DNA of 36,100 bases from Deltaproteobacteria bacterium. GTDB taxonomy: Bacteria > Myxococcota_A > UBA9160 > UBA6930. Positions 26,473 to 35,343 of this stretch are shown in pieces; positions within the stretch are counted from its first letter, which is position 1, and every line of letters begins with the position of its first letter. Under the pieces are notes generated by a model. The model was given only the letters and a program-made list of their open reading frames with translations. It had not been told where the DNA came from and made no database searches. Location: NCBI GenBank assembly GCA_019312665.1, contig JAFDCZ010000013.1:1-36100 (forward strand), written 5' to 3'. Made by a program: the position numbers and the translations under genes.

Positions 26473-28055
26473 CCTTCGCTATGCCCCATGACGATCGAGA
26501 TCATCTCGTCGAACACTGTCACGAAGCGGTCGAGATCCTGCTGTGTGTGCTGGGGACAGATCAAGAGCATGTTGAAGAAAGGCATGATCAGCAGGCCGTG
26601 GTACCAGAGATACGCATGGGTGAACTCGAACAAGCCGCCAAAGCCGATCTGGGTGATGCCGGTCAGCGGGTCGAAACTCTGATCCGGAATGAAGTGATAG
26701 CAGAGCCTGTTGCCGATCATCTCGGCACGAAACGGCGCGTCGTACTTCTTGAACACGTCCTCCATGGCCTTGCGGACATAGCCGGCCTTTTCCAGGAGCG
26801 GTTCGAATACCTGAGGCGTCATCACTTCTTGCATCGTCACACGGAGTGCTGTGGTCGACATGGTGTTCCCGGTCAGGGCGTTGCCAAGAAAGCCCAGTCC
26901 CGCATCGGCGAAAGTATCCGCCTCGTCGTTCCACGCCTCGACGAGATCCGCGATCTCCCGTGTCATGCCGAACACCGCGCCCGGGATGCCCGATGAGATG
27001 GCCTTGCCGCAGGACCACATGTCGAACTCGAGGTCTTGCGCTCCGACGGAACCGTTCCAGGCATGTCCGAGTGTGTGGGTCTCGTCGTAGCACAGCAACG
27101 TGCCGTACTTCCTGGTCAACGCCCGCACGCCTTCGTGCCAGCCGGGCTCGGGCCACACCCAGCCAATGTTGCTCATGATGGGCTCGATCATCACCACGGC
27201 GACGGTTTCATCCTTCAAGCACTCCTCGAGTGACTCGAGATCGTTCCAGATGAAAATCTTGGTTCCGTGATCCACCTCGCCGTGGTACTGCGGCATCTCG
27301 TGATAGCGGGAGATGACGCCGGCTTCGGTCATCATCTTCTGGGTTTCGTCGATGGTGCCGTGGTAGGCGAAGTTCGCGATCGCGATGTTGCGACGGCCAG
27401 TCACGCAGCGAGCGATGGAGAGGAGATACCGATTGGCATCGGACGCCGTTAGCGCATGCATCCACACCGGCAGCTTGAAGTGCCGCTCGAGCTCCTCGCC
27501 AACAACGGCCTGCTCCTCCGTGCCCATCATCGGGTCGATGCCAACTTTGAGTAGCGACTCCGCCGCCGCCTTGACCGCGGGATTCTCCGCACCGTGGCCA
27601 AACATCGAGGGGGTATCTCCGAACTGCAGGTCGATGTACTCGTTGCCATCCACGTCCCACAGCTTGCCGCCCTGACAGTTCTTGGCGAACGGCAGGATGG
27701 GCGTTCGCCAGTCCTTCTGGTAGGTGCCGAAGATGCCCCACAGCAGGTTCTTGCGGCCGGCGTCTTGCATCTTCTTCGACGTGGGCATCTTCGCTTGCCA
27801 TAGGGCGAAGTACTTCCCGAACAATCCCAGCATTTCCTCCTGAGGACGCACGCCGTGGTGTTCGACCTCTGACGGATACAGGGTGGAGGGGTCGCTGATG
27901 TCCGCCTTGGGCGCCCACTTGCGCGCTTGCGAGTAGTCGAACGGGTTGCTGGAAGCCATTGAGGAACGCTTGCGGAAGATCCGCCCACCGCGCTCCCCCG
28001 TGTCATCGGACTCCCAGACAGCCGGGCTGCTGAATGCTGATTGATTGACTGTCAT
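26469..28055 (-). CDS. Class-III PLP-dependent aminotransferase (glutamate-1-semialdehyde-aminotransferase-like)
   Basis: 528 aa (M at MASSNPFDYSQ possible); WDVDGNEYIDLQFGDTPSMFGH, VVMIEPIMSN, LLCYDETHTL, DMWSCGKAISSGIPGAVFG (PLP Lys). Confidence 0.9.
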   Translation of the reverse strand: MTVNQSAFSSPAVWESDDTGERGGRIFRKRSSMASSNPFDYSQARKWAPKADISDPSTLYPSEVEHHGVRPQEEMLGLFGKYFALWQAKMPTSKKMQDAGRKNLLWGIFGTYQKDWRTPILPFAKNCQGGKLWDVDGNEYIDLQFGDTPSMFGHGAENPAVKAAAESLLKVGIDPMMGTEEQAVVGEELERHFKLPVWMHALTASDANRYLLSIARCVTGRRNIAIANFAYHGTIDETQKMMTEAGVISRYHEMPQYHGEVDHGTKIFIWNDLESLEECLKDETVAVVMIEPIMSNIGWVWPEPGWHEGVRALTRKYGTLLCYDETHTLGHAWNGSVGAQDLEFDMWSCGKAISSGIPGAVFGMTREIADLVEAWNDEADTFADAGLGFLGNALTGNTMSTTALRVTMQEVMTPQVFEPLLEKAGYVRKAMEDVFKKYDAPFRAEMIGNRLCYHFIPDQSFDPLTGITQIGFGGLFEFTHAYLWYHGLLIMPFFNMLLICPQHTQQDLDRFVTVFDEMISIVMGHSEG

Positions 28056-28134
28056 TGCTTCGCTCCTCGTTTCGATGGTGGCAATGCCTCGAGTCTGGAT
28101 TCGACGGCTCCAACATTCCGGCGCAAGCTAGGTT

Positions 28135-28704
28135 TCAGTAGCGAGCAAGAGCATCTTCCAGGCCCTCGCGCAGGACGCTCAATTGACGGGCGGGTGTCCA
28201 ACGCGCTGGGTCCATCAGCGCATTGATCGCGATGCCATCGACGAGCGCAAAGCAGCGATCCACAATGTCGTGACACGCAGGGATTGGACGCTTCTGACCC
28301 AACATCTCGACCATCGTCTCGCGAACGGCAACGTAGCGATCGGCCCCGCGTCCTTCGTAGGCCTCGTCGCAGACCACCATGGCCCAAAAGGCGACCCAGA
28401 TCTTGACCTCGTCGCGGCGTTCATCGTCGAGCGGCAAGAACTCACTCGCGGCCTCGACGTAGTCGGGCGGATCACGGGTGAGCACAGCGCCTCGCTCCAA
28501 CTCCATCTCGATTGCGCGATCGAAGGTCGCTTTCACCAGGTCGTTGCGCGACGAGAACCAGTGATTGATGAGGCCGATCGTGCAGCCGGCCTCCTGGGCG
28601 ACCGCGCGCATCGACATCCCGGCAAGCCCGTCTCGGGCGATGACTTGAAACGCTGCTTCGACGACCTGATCTCGTCGTTCTTGTTTGTCAGCTGCTCTCG
28701 GCAC
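28135..28704 (-). CDS. TetR-family regulator (BetI-like)
   Basis: 189 aa, GTG start; VVEAAFQVIARDGLAGMSMRAVAQEAGCTIGLINHWFSSRNDLVKATF. Confidence 0.9.
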   Translation of the reverse strand: MPRAADKQERRDQVVEAAFQVIARDGLAGMSMRAVAQEAGCTIGLINHWFSSRNDLVKATFDRAIEMELERGAVLTRDPPDYVEAASEFLPLDDERRDEVKIWVAFWAMVVCDEAYEGRGADRYVAVRETMVEMLGQKRPIPACHDIVDRCFALVDGIAINALMDPARWTPARQLSVLREGLEDALARY

Positions 28705-28712
28705 GATTGAAC

Positions 28713-28740
28713 TTGTAGCGTATCTTGTGATATGCTACAA
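28713..28740. promoter_or_regulatory. Putative TetR operator palindrome
   Basis: TTGTAGCgTATC-ttgt-GATAtGCTACAA, 12-bp arms with one mismatch, 8 bp upstream of the TetR start. Confidence 0.7.
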
Positions 28741-28839
28741 CTTGGGTGGCGAGTGACTGACTGAAAGGCTGCGCCCCATGGGGTTCGAGGCTTCAGCTAC
28801 CCCGAGCTTGCTCTGGCGTCCGCACCCTGGCCGTACTCG

Positions 28840-29790
28840 CTAGGCCATCTCCGACGCGCGGTGCGGCGGCTCCGGGAGTTCGTCGCCCACGGCCATGGGC
28901 ACATCCGCGAGGCAAGGCGTGAGGGTGTGCTTCCGAGCCTGGCGACGGCGGTGTCCCGCACCTTCCGATACAGCCGTCACGGCCATGGCGATGGCGTGCT
29001 CCAGGCAGCGGAAATGTTCGCCGTTCACGAAATGTGCCGAGCACGGCACCTCGAGACGGTGGGACCGGGGAAGCGCGCTCGCCGCATGTTCGGCGTGGTC
29101 GGCGGGGATGAGCCCGTCTCGTCCAGCCCACAAGAAGGCTGTCGGAACCTTCAGACGCGCTAGACGTGTCCACACGCCCTGCTCGCCGAAGGCAGGATCC
29201 AGCGCCAACTCGCGAGCCGCAGAGATGAAGCTGGCCCGGGTCGCGGCACAGGAGCTGTAGTAGACGACGCGCACGCAGGCGCGCGCAAACCAGTCGTGAT
29301 CGAAGCGCGGTTGGGCCTCGATGGCCTCGGCCACCGATTTCAGGAGCGGCCAGATCTTCTCGAGTGGAAGGCGTTCGGCCCAGGCCGGGTCCAGGAAGCG
29401 TGCCGCCGGCATGGCCCACCGGAACCGCCGCCACGGAAGGTACGGCGCGACCATCACTACGCCGCGGAAGATGCGGGGATGCTGCAGGGCCGCCTCCAAG
29501 GCGACCCGGCCGCCCATGGACATGCCGAGGATGATTGGCGGAGATTCCAGGGAGCGGGCCAGTTCCACGACCGGCTCGGCCAGGCGGGCGGGAGTGAGTG
29601 GACCGGCCGGGGCCGGCGTCCGGCCGAAGCCTGGCAGGTCGACTGCGAGGGTGCGCAGCCCGCGTGCGGCCAGCACGCGGGCCACTCCGGCGAAGGCCGT
29701 GGACTCGAGTGCGAGGGGATGCAGTGCGATGACGGGATCGCCCGTGCCCCATTCCTGGTAGTAGGGAAGCTCGATGTGCTGAGCGTTCAT
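28840..29790 (-). CDS. Alpha/beta hydrolase
   Basis: 316 aa; VIALHPLALES, VDLPGFGRTP, IILGMSMGGRVALEAA, WAGRDGLIP, CSAHFVNGEHF; 4-bp overlap with upstream gene. Confidence 0.87.
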   Translation of the reverse strand: MNAQHIELPYYQEWGTGDPVIALHPLALESTAFAGVARVLAARGLRTLAVDLPGFGRTPAPAGPLTPARLAEPVVELARSLESPPIILGMSMGGRVALEAALQHPRIFRGVVMVAPYLPWRRFRWAMPAARFLDPAWAERLPLEKIWPLLKSVAEAIEAQPRFDHDWFARACVRVVYYSSCAATRASFISAARELALDPAFGEQGVWTRLARLKVPTAFLWAGRDGLIPADHAEHAASALPRSHRLEVPCSAHFVNGEHFRCLEHAIAMAVTAVSEGAGHRRRQARKHTLTPCLADVPMAVGDELPEPPHRASEMA

Positions 29791-30572
29791 CGCGACTCCA
29801 GGAAATCTGCCATGTGCTGGGTCCAGCCGTGCACGTCCTCAGCCGAGCCGGCTACGTGTAGCTCGGCTCTCGGCAGGATCTCCGCCAGCTCTTCGGCGCT
29901 GGAGACGGGATGGCTCGGATCGTCGGTCCAGGCGAGGATCAGGACCGGTACGTCGAGCGCCGCGAGTTTGCGCGCCGCCGGCAGGTCCGACTTCGCAGCA
30001 CCGCGCAACGCCCCCACCACGGCGCGCCGGTCCGCGCGTCGCAGTTGCTCGATCACCGAGCGCTCCATCGCCGCCAAGGCCGCGTTGCCCGGCTGCGGAC
30101 GCGGCAAGGAAGCCAGCCGGCGGAAGAGTCCGATGCCGAGACGGTCGATCACGATTGCCAGCACGCGATACACGCGGGCCTGACGCGCGCGCGTTCGCCA
30201 GGCCGTCGGAGGCGCCATCAGCACCAGTCCTGCCACCCGCTCGGGTGCACGCACGGCTGCGTGCAGCGAGGTGGCGCAGCCCATGGAGACACCCCCGAGC
30301 ACCGCGCGCTCCTCGCCCAGGGCGTCGAGCAACGCGAGCATGTCGCGGCCCAACTCGGGCCAGCAGTAGTCCTCGGGGGCGAGCGTCGCTTCCGAGCGTC
30401 CGTGGCCCCGTGCGTCGTAGCGCAGCAGCCGACAGCCGGCGCTCAGTGCGGCCCAATCAACGAGGTCCGCGGCATCGTCCTGGGCCATGCTGCCGAGGAG
30501 ACCGTGTCCCCAGATGAAGGCCAGGCCCTCCCCGGTCTCCTGCACCTCCAAGTCGACATCGCGCACCCTCAC
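29787..30572 (-). CDS. Alpha/beta hydrolase
   Basis: GTG 30572 with SD ggagga; FIWGHGLLGS, YDARGHGRSE, LGGVSMGCATSLHAA, AWTDDPSHPVSS, AEDVHGWTQ. Confidence 0.85.
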   Translation of the reverse strand: MRVRDVDLEVQETGEGLAFIWGHGLLGSMAQDDAADLVDWAALSAGCRLLRYDARGHGRSEATLAPEDYCWPELGRDMLALLDALGEERAVLGGVSMGCATSLHAAVRAPERVAGLVLMAPPTAWRTRARQARVYRVLAIVIDRLGIGLFRRLASLPRPQPGNAALAAMERSVIEQLRRADRRAVVGALRGAAKSDLPAARKLAALDVPVLILAWTDDPSHPVSSAEELAEILPRAELHVAGSAEDVHGWTQHMADFLESR

Positions 30573-30589
30573 GTCGGTCTCCTCCGTGC

Positions 30590-32002
30590 TCAGGCGACAT
30601 CGCGCTCGCGTCGCTCGTCTCGCCCTGCTGCCACCAGCAGGACCCGGAGAGCTTTGGGCACTTCCTCGGCCAAGCACCAGACATCATCCATGGCGTCCGC
30701 GTCGACCACGAAGCCTACGTCCACCTTCCCCATGTAGCTGACTACCGTGATGTTGAGCCTCTGGCTGGGCGCCAAGAGCGACAAGGGATACATCGTCTCG
30801 ATCCGGGCGCCGGCGACGTAGAGCGGAACCGGCGTGCCGCGCACATTCGAGACCACCACGTTGCCGGGTGCGAACGTCGTCATCGTGTCGGCACCTGCCG
30901 TGCGCATCAACAGGCTGGCGAGACCCGGGGGCATCGACTCTCCCAGCCCTACCGTCATGTCGGCGTCGTAGTTGGCGGAGAGGTCCTTCGAGATCTTGGC
31001 ATTGCGATGGATCTGCAGCAGACGCTCGACGGGATCGGGTTCGTCAGTGGCCCAGACACAAGGAACCATGGTGACCTGGTTGCCAATCTCGTCGTCGCCC
31101 GCGCTGCGCTTGGAGACGGCGACCACGGCCACGAGCGACTGATCGGGGAGCTCGTCGCGCGTCTCCAGGTAGGTCCGCAGGGCCGCGCCGGTGAGAGCCA
31201 GCATCACGTCGTTGATGGTGACACCGAAGCGATTCTTCACGGCTTTCACGTCGTCGAGGGAGACGGAAGCGCAGGAGAAGGCGCGCCGGGGGCCCACCTC
31301 GCCGTTGAAGCGTGTCGCGGGTACGAACATGGGCAGCGGAGGGGCGCCTTCGTTGCGCGACGCCATCAACATTCCTCCGGTCTGGCGCAGCATACGGGCG
31401 CCGAAGCCGAGCATCTTGCCCGGCGACTGGGCGAGATGGATCGCGGCACGTAGGCCGATCTCCAGATCGCCGTACGATCGCGCCTGATCCGGGCGGTTGT
31501 CAGGCGCTGGCGCCCGCGGCGGCGGGTCCGGTTGGAGATCGCAGAGCAACTCGCCCAGATTGGCGCCGGCCATGCCGTCCATCAGGCAGTGGTGGCTCTT
31601 CATGAGCATGGCGCAGCGCCCACCCTCGACGCCCTCGATGAACCACAACTCCCAGAGTGGGCGATCGCGGTCGAGCGCCCGGGAATGCAGGTAGGAGGCC
31701 AGCTCGGCGAGTTCGCGCAGCCCACCCGGTGTGGGCGCCGCAATGCGATGAACGTGGCGGCGCACGTCGAAGTCGGGGTCGTCGACCAGATAGGGCCGAT
31801 CGAAGCCCAGAGGCAACTCGCGCAGCTTGCGCGTGAAGCGGGGCTCGAGACGGATGCGCTCGTCGATGGTGGCGAGCAGCTTCTCGAAGCTGAAGTCCGG
31901 GCTCTCGCTGGTATCGAGGATGGTGAGTCCGCCCACGTGTGCCGGAGCGTTGGGTGTTTCGAGGGACAGGAAGACGGTGTCCGCGCCGGGTAGCTGTTCC
32001 AT
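30590..32002 (-). CDS. Wax ester synthase/diacylglycerol acyltransferase (WS/DGAT) family, canonical motif
   Basis: 470 aa; MKSHHCLMDGMAG (HHxxxDG), PLWELWFIEG, FGVTINDVMLALTGAAL, NVVVSNVRGTPVPLYVAGARI. Confidence 0.92.
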   Translation of the reverse strand: MEQLPGADTVFLSLETPNAPAHVGGLTILDTSESPDFSFEKLLATIDERIRLEPRFTRKLRELPLGFDRPYLVDDPDFDVRRHVHRIAAPTPGGLRELAELASYLHSRALDRDRPLWELWFIEGVEGGRCAMLMKSHHCLMDGMAGANLGELLCDLQPDPPPRAPAPDNRPDQARSYGDLEIGLRAAIHLAQSPGKMLGFGARMLRQTGGMLMASRNEGAPPLPMFVPATRFNGEVGPRRAFSCASVSLDDVKAVKNRFGVTINDVMLALTGAALRTYLETRDELPDQSLVAVVAVSKRSAGDDEIGNQVTMVPCVWATDEPDPVERLLQIHRNAKISKDLSANYDADMTVGLGESMPPGLASLLMRTAGADTMTTFAPGNVVVSNVRGTPVPLYVAGARIETMYPLSLLAPSQRLNITVVSYMGKVDVGFVVDADAMDDVWCLAEEVPKALRVLLVAAGRDERRERDVA

Positions 32003-32011
32003 GGAATTTCC

Positions 32012-33832
32012 TTAGAGCTTGAGGTCGCCGCGATGCAGCGCGGCAAGGACGTTGGATGTCACGGGCTTGAAGCAGCCGGCGGCGGTATCGCGGTAGTAGA
32101 GCGGGTCGTTCACCCGATCCGGATCGAAGCCCTGGGCCTGGAGCTCCACCTTGCGGAGCTTGAAGGTCCCTGTGAGTTCCGCTTCGGATTGAAAGCGCAG
32201 GAAGGCAGGCTGCGCATAGGGGGGCAGGGCCTCCGCGACATGGGCGTAAAGAGCGCTGCCGTCGAAAGCGGGGCCGCCGTCGCGAAGAACCAGCGCCGCC
32301 ATGCCCACTCGTCCGTCGCAGCCAGGCACTTCGACGCCATACACTGCGCACAGCTCGATCTCGGGTCGGCGGGTCAGCACCTCCGCCACCTCCTGGGTGG
32401 ATACGTTCTCGCCCCTCCAACGGAAGGTGTCGCCGATGCGGTCCACGAAGTAGTAGAAACCCAGCGCGTCGCGACGCAGCAGATCGCCGGTGCGGAACCA
32501 GCGGTCTCCCGGGCGAAAGACATCGTGCAGCACCTTCTTTTCTGTGGCCTTCTTCGACGTGTAGCCCTCGAAGCGTCCCGCTGCGGTACGGCCCTCGCGG
32601 ATCTCGCCGATCAACTCGCCCGATTCATCGTTGGCACACGGCACGCAGTGGCCGTCGGCGTCGCGAACATGCTCCTCGCGAGCGACGTTGTAGCGGATCA
32701 GAGCGACCCGGGTGCCCGGCATCGGCCGACCGACGCTACCCATGTGGTCCTCCAGGTTGATCATCGCGACGTTGGATTCGGTAGCGCCGTAGAACTCCGA
32801 GATGTGGGGAATGTCGAAGCGCTGCTGGAACGACTCCCAGATATCGGGCCGCAGACCGTTGCCTACGCAGAAGCGCACGCGATGCCGCTTCTCCCACGGC
32901 CCAGGCGGCGCGGCCAGGAGATAGCGGCACATTTCGCCGATGTACTGGAAGGCCGTCGCCTCCATCTCCACCACGTCTTGCCAGAAGTGACTGGCGCTGA
33001 AGCGGCGGCGCAGCGCCAGGGTGGCGCCGGCGCGCAACACCGCATTCACACACATCACGCCGCCCACGGTGTGATAAAGGGGCAAGCTGCAGTACATGAC
33101 ATCGCGCCGTGTCATGCCCGAGAGCAAGCTGAAGATCCCGCCGCCCGCGAAACGCGCGTGGCTGAATCGGGCCGCCTTGGGGAGGCCCGTGGTACCCGAC
33201 GTGTAGATGTAGAAGAGCGCGTCCGCTCCGCGCAGGTCGCCTCGCACCGAGGCCATGGGGTTCTTGTCGCTGTAGCCCTCGACCTCGGCGTCGAAGCTGC
33301 CAACGCCCGGGGTCTGCCGGGCTGCGCCGGCCGCGTTTCCCGGATCGCCTACGACGAAGACGTTCACGCCTGCGGGTCGCACCGGCTCCAGGCTCTCCCA
33401 TGCCTCGATGCACTCGGCACCGAGCAGCAGCGTCTTGCAGCCGGCCTCCTCCAGGGCGTGCACCAGTGCTGGCCCGGAGAGGCTGTTGTTGATCAGGGCC
33501 GTGGTGGCGCCCACCTTGGCAAGCCCCGCCCACAGCTCCAGGTACTCCGGGCGGTTCTCCATCAGCAGTGCAACGACCTGGCCCTTGCCGATCCCGCGCT
33601 CCAACGCCCAATGGGCCACGCGGTTGGCTGCGGCGTTGTACGCGGCGTAGCTGCGGTTGCGGCCCTCGAACCTGACGAACGTGCGCTCCGGATGACGTGC
33701 GGCGCAACGCTCGATCAGATCCGCTGCAGTGCGCCGGGAGCCAGGGCCCCATAGGATCAGCCCCGGCATCCAGCGCAAGGCCCGGCCAAGGAGCCGCAAC
33801 CGGAGCGCGATCCTGGCCCATCGGGCCCTCAT
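32012..33832 (-). CDS. Long-chain acyl-CoA synthetase (AMP-forming, FATP/FadD-like)
   Basis: 606 aa from ATG 33832; FYIYTSGTTGLPKAARFSH, FYGATESNVAMIN, RTGDLLRRDALGFYYFVDRIGDTFRWRGENVST; start overlaps the upstream stop by 4 bp. Confidence 0.92.
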   Translation of the reverse strand: MRARWARIALRLRLLGRALRWMPGLILWGPGSRRTAADLIERCAARHPERTFVRFEGRNRSYAAYNAAANRVAHWALERGIGKGQVVALLMENRPEYLELWAGLAKVGATTALINNSLSGPALVHALEEAGCKTLLLGAECIEAWESLEPVRPAGVNVFVVGDPGNAAGAARQTPGVGSFDAEVEGYSDKNPMASVRGDLRGADALFYIYTSGTTGLPKAARFSHARFAGGGIFSLLSGMTRRDVMYCSLPLYHTVGGVMCVNAVLRAGATLALRRRFSASHFWQDVVEMEATAFQYIGEMCRYLLAAPPGPWEKRHRVRFCVGNGLRPDIWESFQQRFDIPHISEFYGATESNVAMINLEDHMGSVGRPMPGTRVALIRYNVAREEHVRDADGHCVPCANDESGELIGEIREGRTAAGRFEGYTSKKATEKKVLHDVFRPGDRWFRTGDLLRRDALGFYYFVDRIGDTFRWRGENVSTQEVAEVLTRRPEIELCAVYGVEVPGCDGRVGMAALVLRDGGPAFDGSALYAHVAEALPPYAQPAFLRFQSEAELTGTFKLRKVELQAQGFDPDRVNDPLYYRDTAAGCFKPVTSNVLAALHRGDLKL

Positions 33833-35247
33833 GAGATGCGCGCCGCCTCGCGCGTGGCCGCCTTGCGGAGGGTTTCGAAGGAGTCGCTCAGCAGTTCCGC
33901 CAGGAACCCTGGATCGGGAACCGCCTTGGGGCAGGTGTAGATGCCAAAGTTGAGATGGTCGGTGTAGCTCCACACGGTGATGTTGAGCCCGGCGACATAC
34001 TTCACGTGCCCGACGGAGATGACGTTCTCGACCGGCCCACCCGGGGCGTGCAGTTCGTGACGCGGGCCCGGCACGCTGGAAACGATGATGCCGGCGGGGA
34101 ACTCGGGACGCAGCCGCACGAACATGCGCGCGGCCTGCCCGACCCCCTTGGAGACGAAAGGCGGCAGCCAACGCAGCCAATCTTCCAAATCGGAGCCGCG
34201 GCGGCGCGCGAGATCCACCTTCACCTCGCGTGCCACCTGCGACGCTGCGCGCAGACGCGCCACCGGATCTGCGAGGTGGGTGGGCAGGCTGATGGGTCGG
34301 CTCGTGATGCGGTTGCCCCACGCGTGGCGTTCATCATCACAGCGGATGCTGGCGGGCATGTGCGCCAGGATCGGCAAGCCCGGCAGGGCACGCCGGCTGC
34401 GCAGGTAGGCGCGTACGGCGCCCGCAGCCGTGGCGAGTACCACGTCGTTGATCGTGCAGTCGAGCACGCGGCGGATCTCCCGGGCCTCACCGAGCGGCAC
34501 CGTCACGAAGTGGAAGTTGCGCTTGCGGCTGGGGGTGCCGGCGAACGGCGTGGCGGGGCTCGACAGGAGGGAGATGCGCGGCCCCGGGTAGAGCCTCGGG
34601 ACGGGTGCGGCACGCATCGCTCGCCGCACCGCGCGGGTTGCGCGGCCCAGACGCGGGAGCTCGTAGAGGGTACTACTCAGTTGGTCCCGCAGGGCGTCTC
34701 GTACCAAGGTGCCGCGTGACGGCGCCGGCTCGCCGGACGACGCAGCCTGTTCCGGCTCGGACTGTTCTGTGCTCGGCTCCTCCGAGTAGAGTCGCCCCAG
34801 GAGTTCCTTCGCCGCGGCGCCGTCCGCCAGGGCATGGCTCATCTTCAATACGGCCACGACCTTCTCGCCTTCGTAGCCTTCGAGCATCCACAGCTCCCAG
34901 AGCGGCCGCCGCGGATCCAGGGGACGGCTGGCGATTCGGGATATCTCCTCGCATAGCTCCTGCCGTCCGGCGGGCTGGGTCAGCGCGAGGCACTGGATGT
35001 GGAAGCTCAGGTCGAGGTTCAAGTCCTCCACCCAGACCGGGTGGTTGAGATCGAGCGGAACGCGCACGGCCCGCCAGCGCAGCGGGGGAAGCTGCGGCAG
35101 GCGCGCATGCACGAAGCGGCGCGTCGCCTCGAGAGAGTAGTTGGCGCTGGCTTCGCGGCCCCAGATGCAGACCTTCAGTGTGTGCTGCGGCTCTTCGGGG
35201 AGCTCGTCGTAGATGAAGGCAGCGTCGTAGCCGGTCATGCGATGCAT
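33829..35247 (-). CDS. WS/DGAT-family acyltransferase with atypical active-site motif
   Basis: 472 aa from ATG 35247 (or 35238); MTGYDAAFIYDE, PLWELWMLEGYEGEKVVAVLKMSHALADGAA, CTINDVVLATAAGAVRAYL, GIIVSSVPGPRHELHAPG. Confidence 0.88.
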   Translation of the reverse strand: MHRMTGYDAAFIYDELPEEPQHTLKVCIWGREASANYSLEATRRFVHARLPQLPPLRWRAVRVPLDLNHPVWVEDLNLDLSFHIQCLALTQPAGRQELCEEISRIASRPLDPRRPLWELWMLEGYEGEKVVAVLKMSHALADGAAAKELLGRLYSEEPSTEQSEPEQAASSGEPAPSRGTLVRDALRDQLSSTLYELPRLGRATRAVRRAMRAAPVPRLYPGPRISLLSSPATPFAGTPSRKRNFHFVTVPLGEAREIRRVLDCTINDVVLATAAGAVRAYLRSRRALPGLPILAHMPASIRCDDERHAWGNRITSRPISLPTHLADPVARLRAASQVAREVKVDLARRRGSDLEDWLRWLPPFVSKGVGQAARMFVRLRPEFPAGIIVSSVPGPRHELHAPGGPVENVISVGHVKYVAGLNITVWSYTDHLNFGIYTCPKAVPDPGFLAELLSDSFETLRKAATREAARIS

Positions 35248-35273
35248 TGCAGAGCATTTTCCTGGGCAGCTGA

Positions 35274-35321
35274 GGAGAATATGTATTCTCCAAAAAATAT
35301 CTCGGAATGGCAATTTGTCAA
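35274..35321 (-). promoter_or_regulatory. Promoter plus operator for the WS/DGAT operon
   Basis: Minus strand TTGACA (35321-35316) - 16 bp - TATTTT (35299-35294), then perfect palindrome ggagaata-tg-tattctcc (35274-35291) at the expected start-site region. Confidence 0.65.
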
Positions 35322-35343
35322 GCAGTGAGTATACTTCGCCTCC

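Noticed and set aside
32033-33754. 573-aa plus-strand ORF
   Set aside because: Antisense to the acyl-CoA synthetase, which has clear AMP-binding motifs.
33833-34321. N-terminal extension of the acyl-CoA synthetase ORF
   Set aside because: Overlaps the upstream WS/DGAT gene in another frame; the 4-bp ATGA overlap start at 33832 is more convincing.
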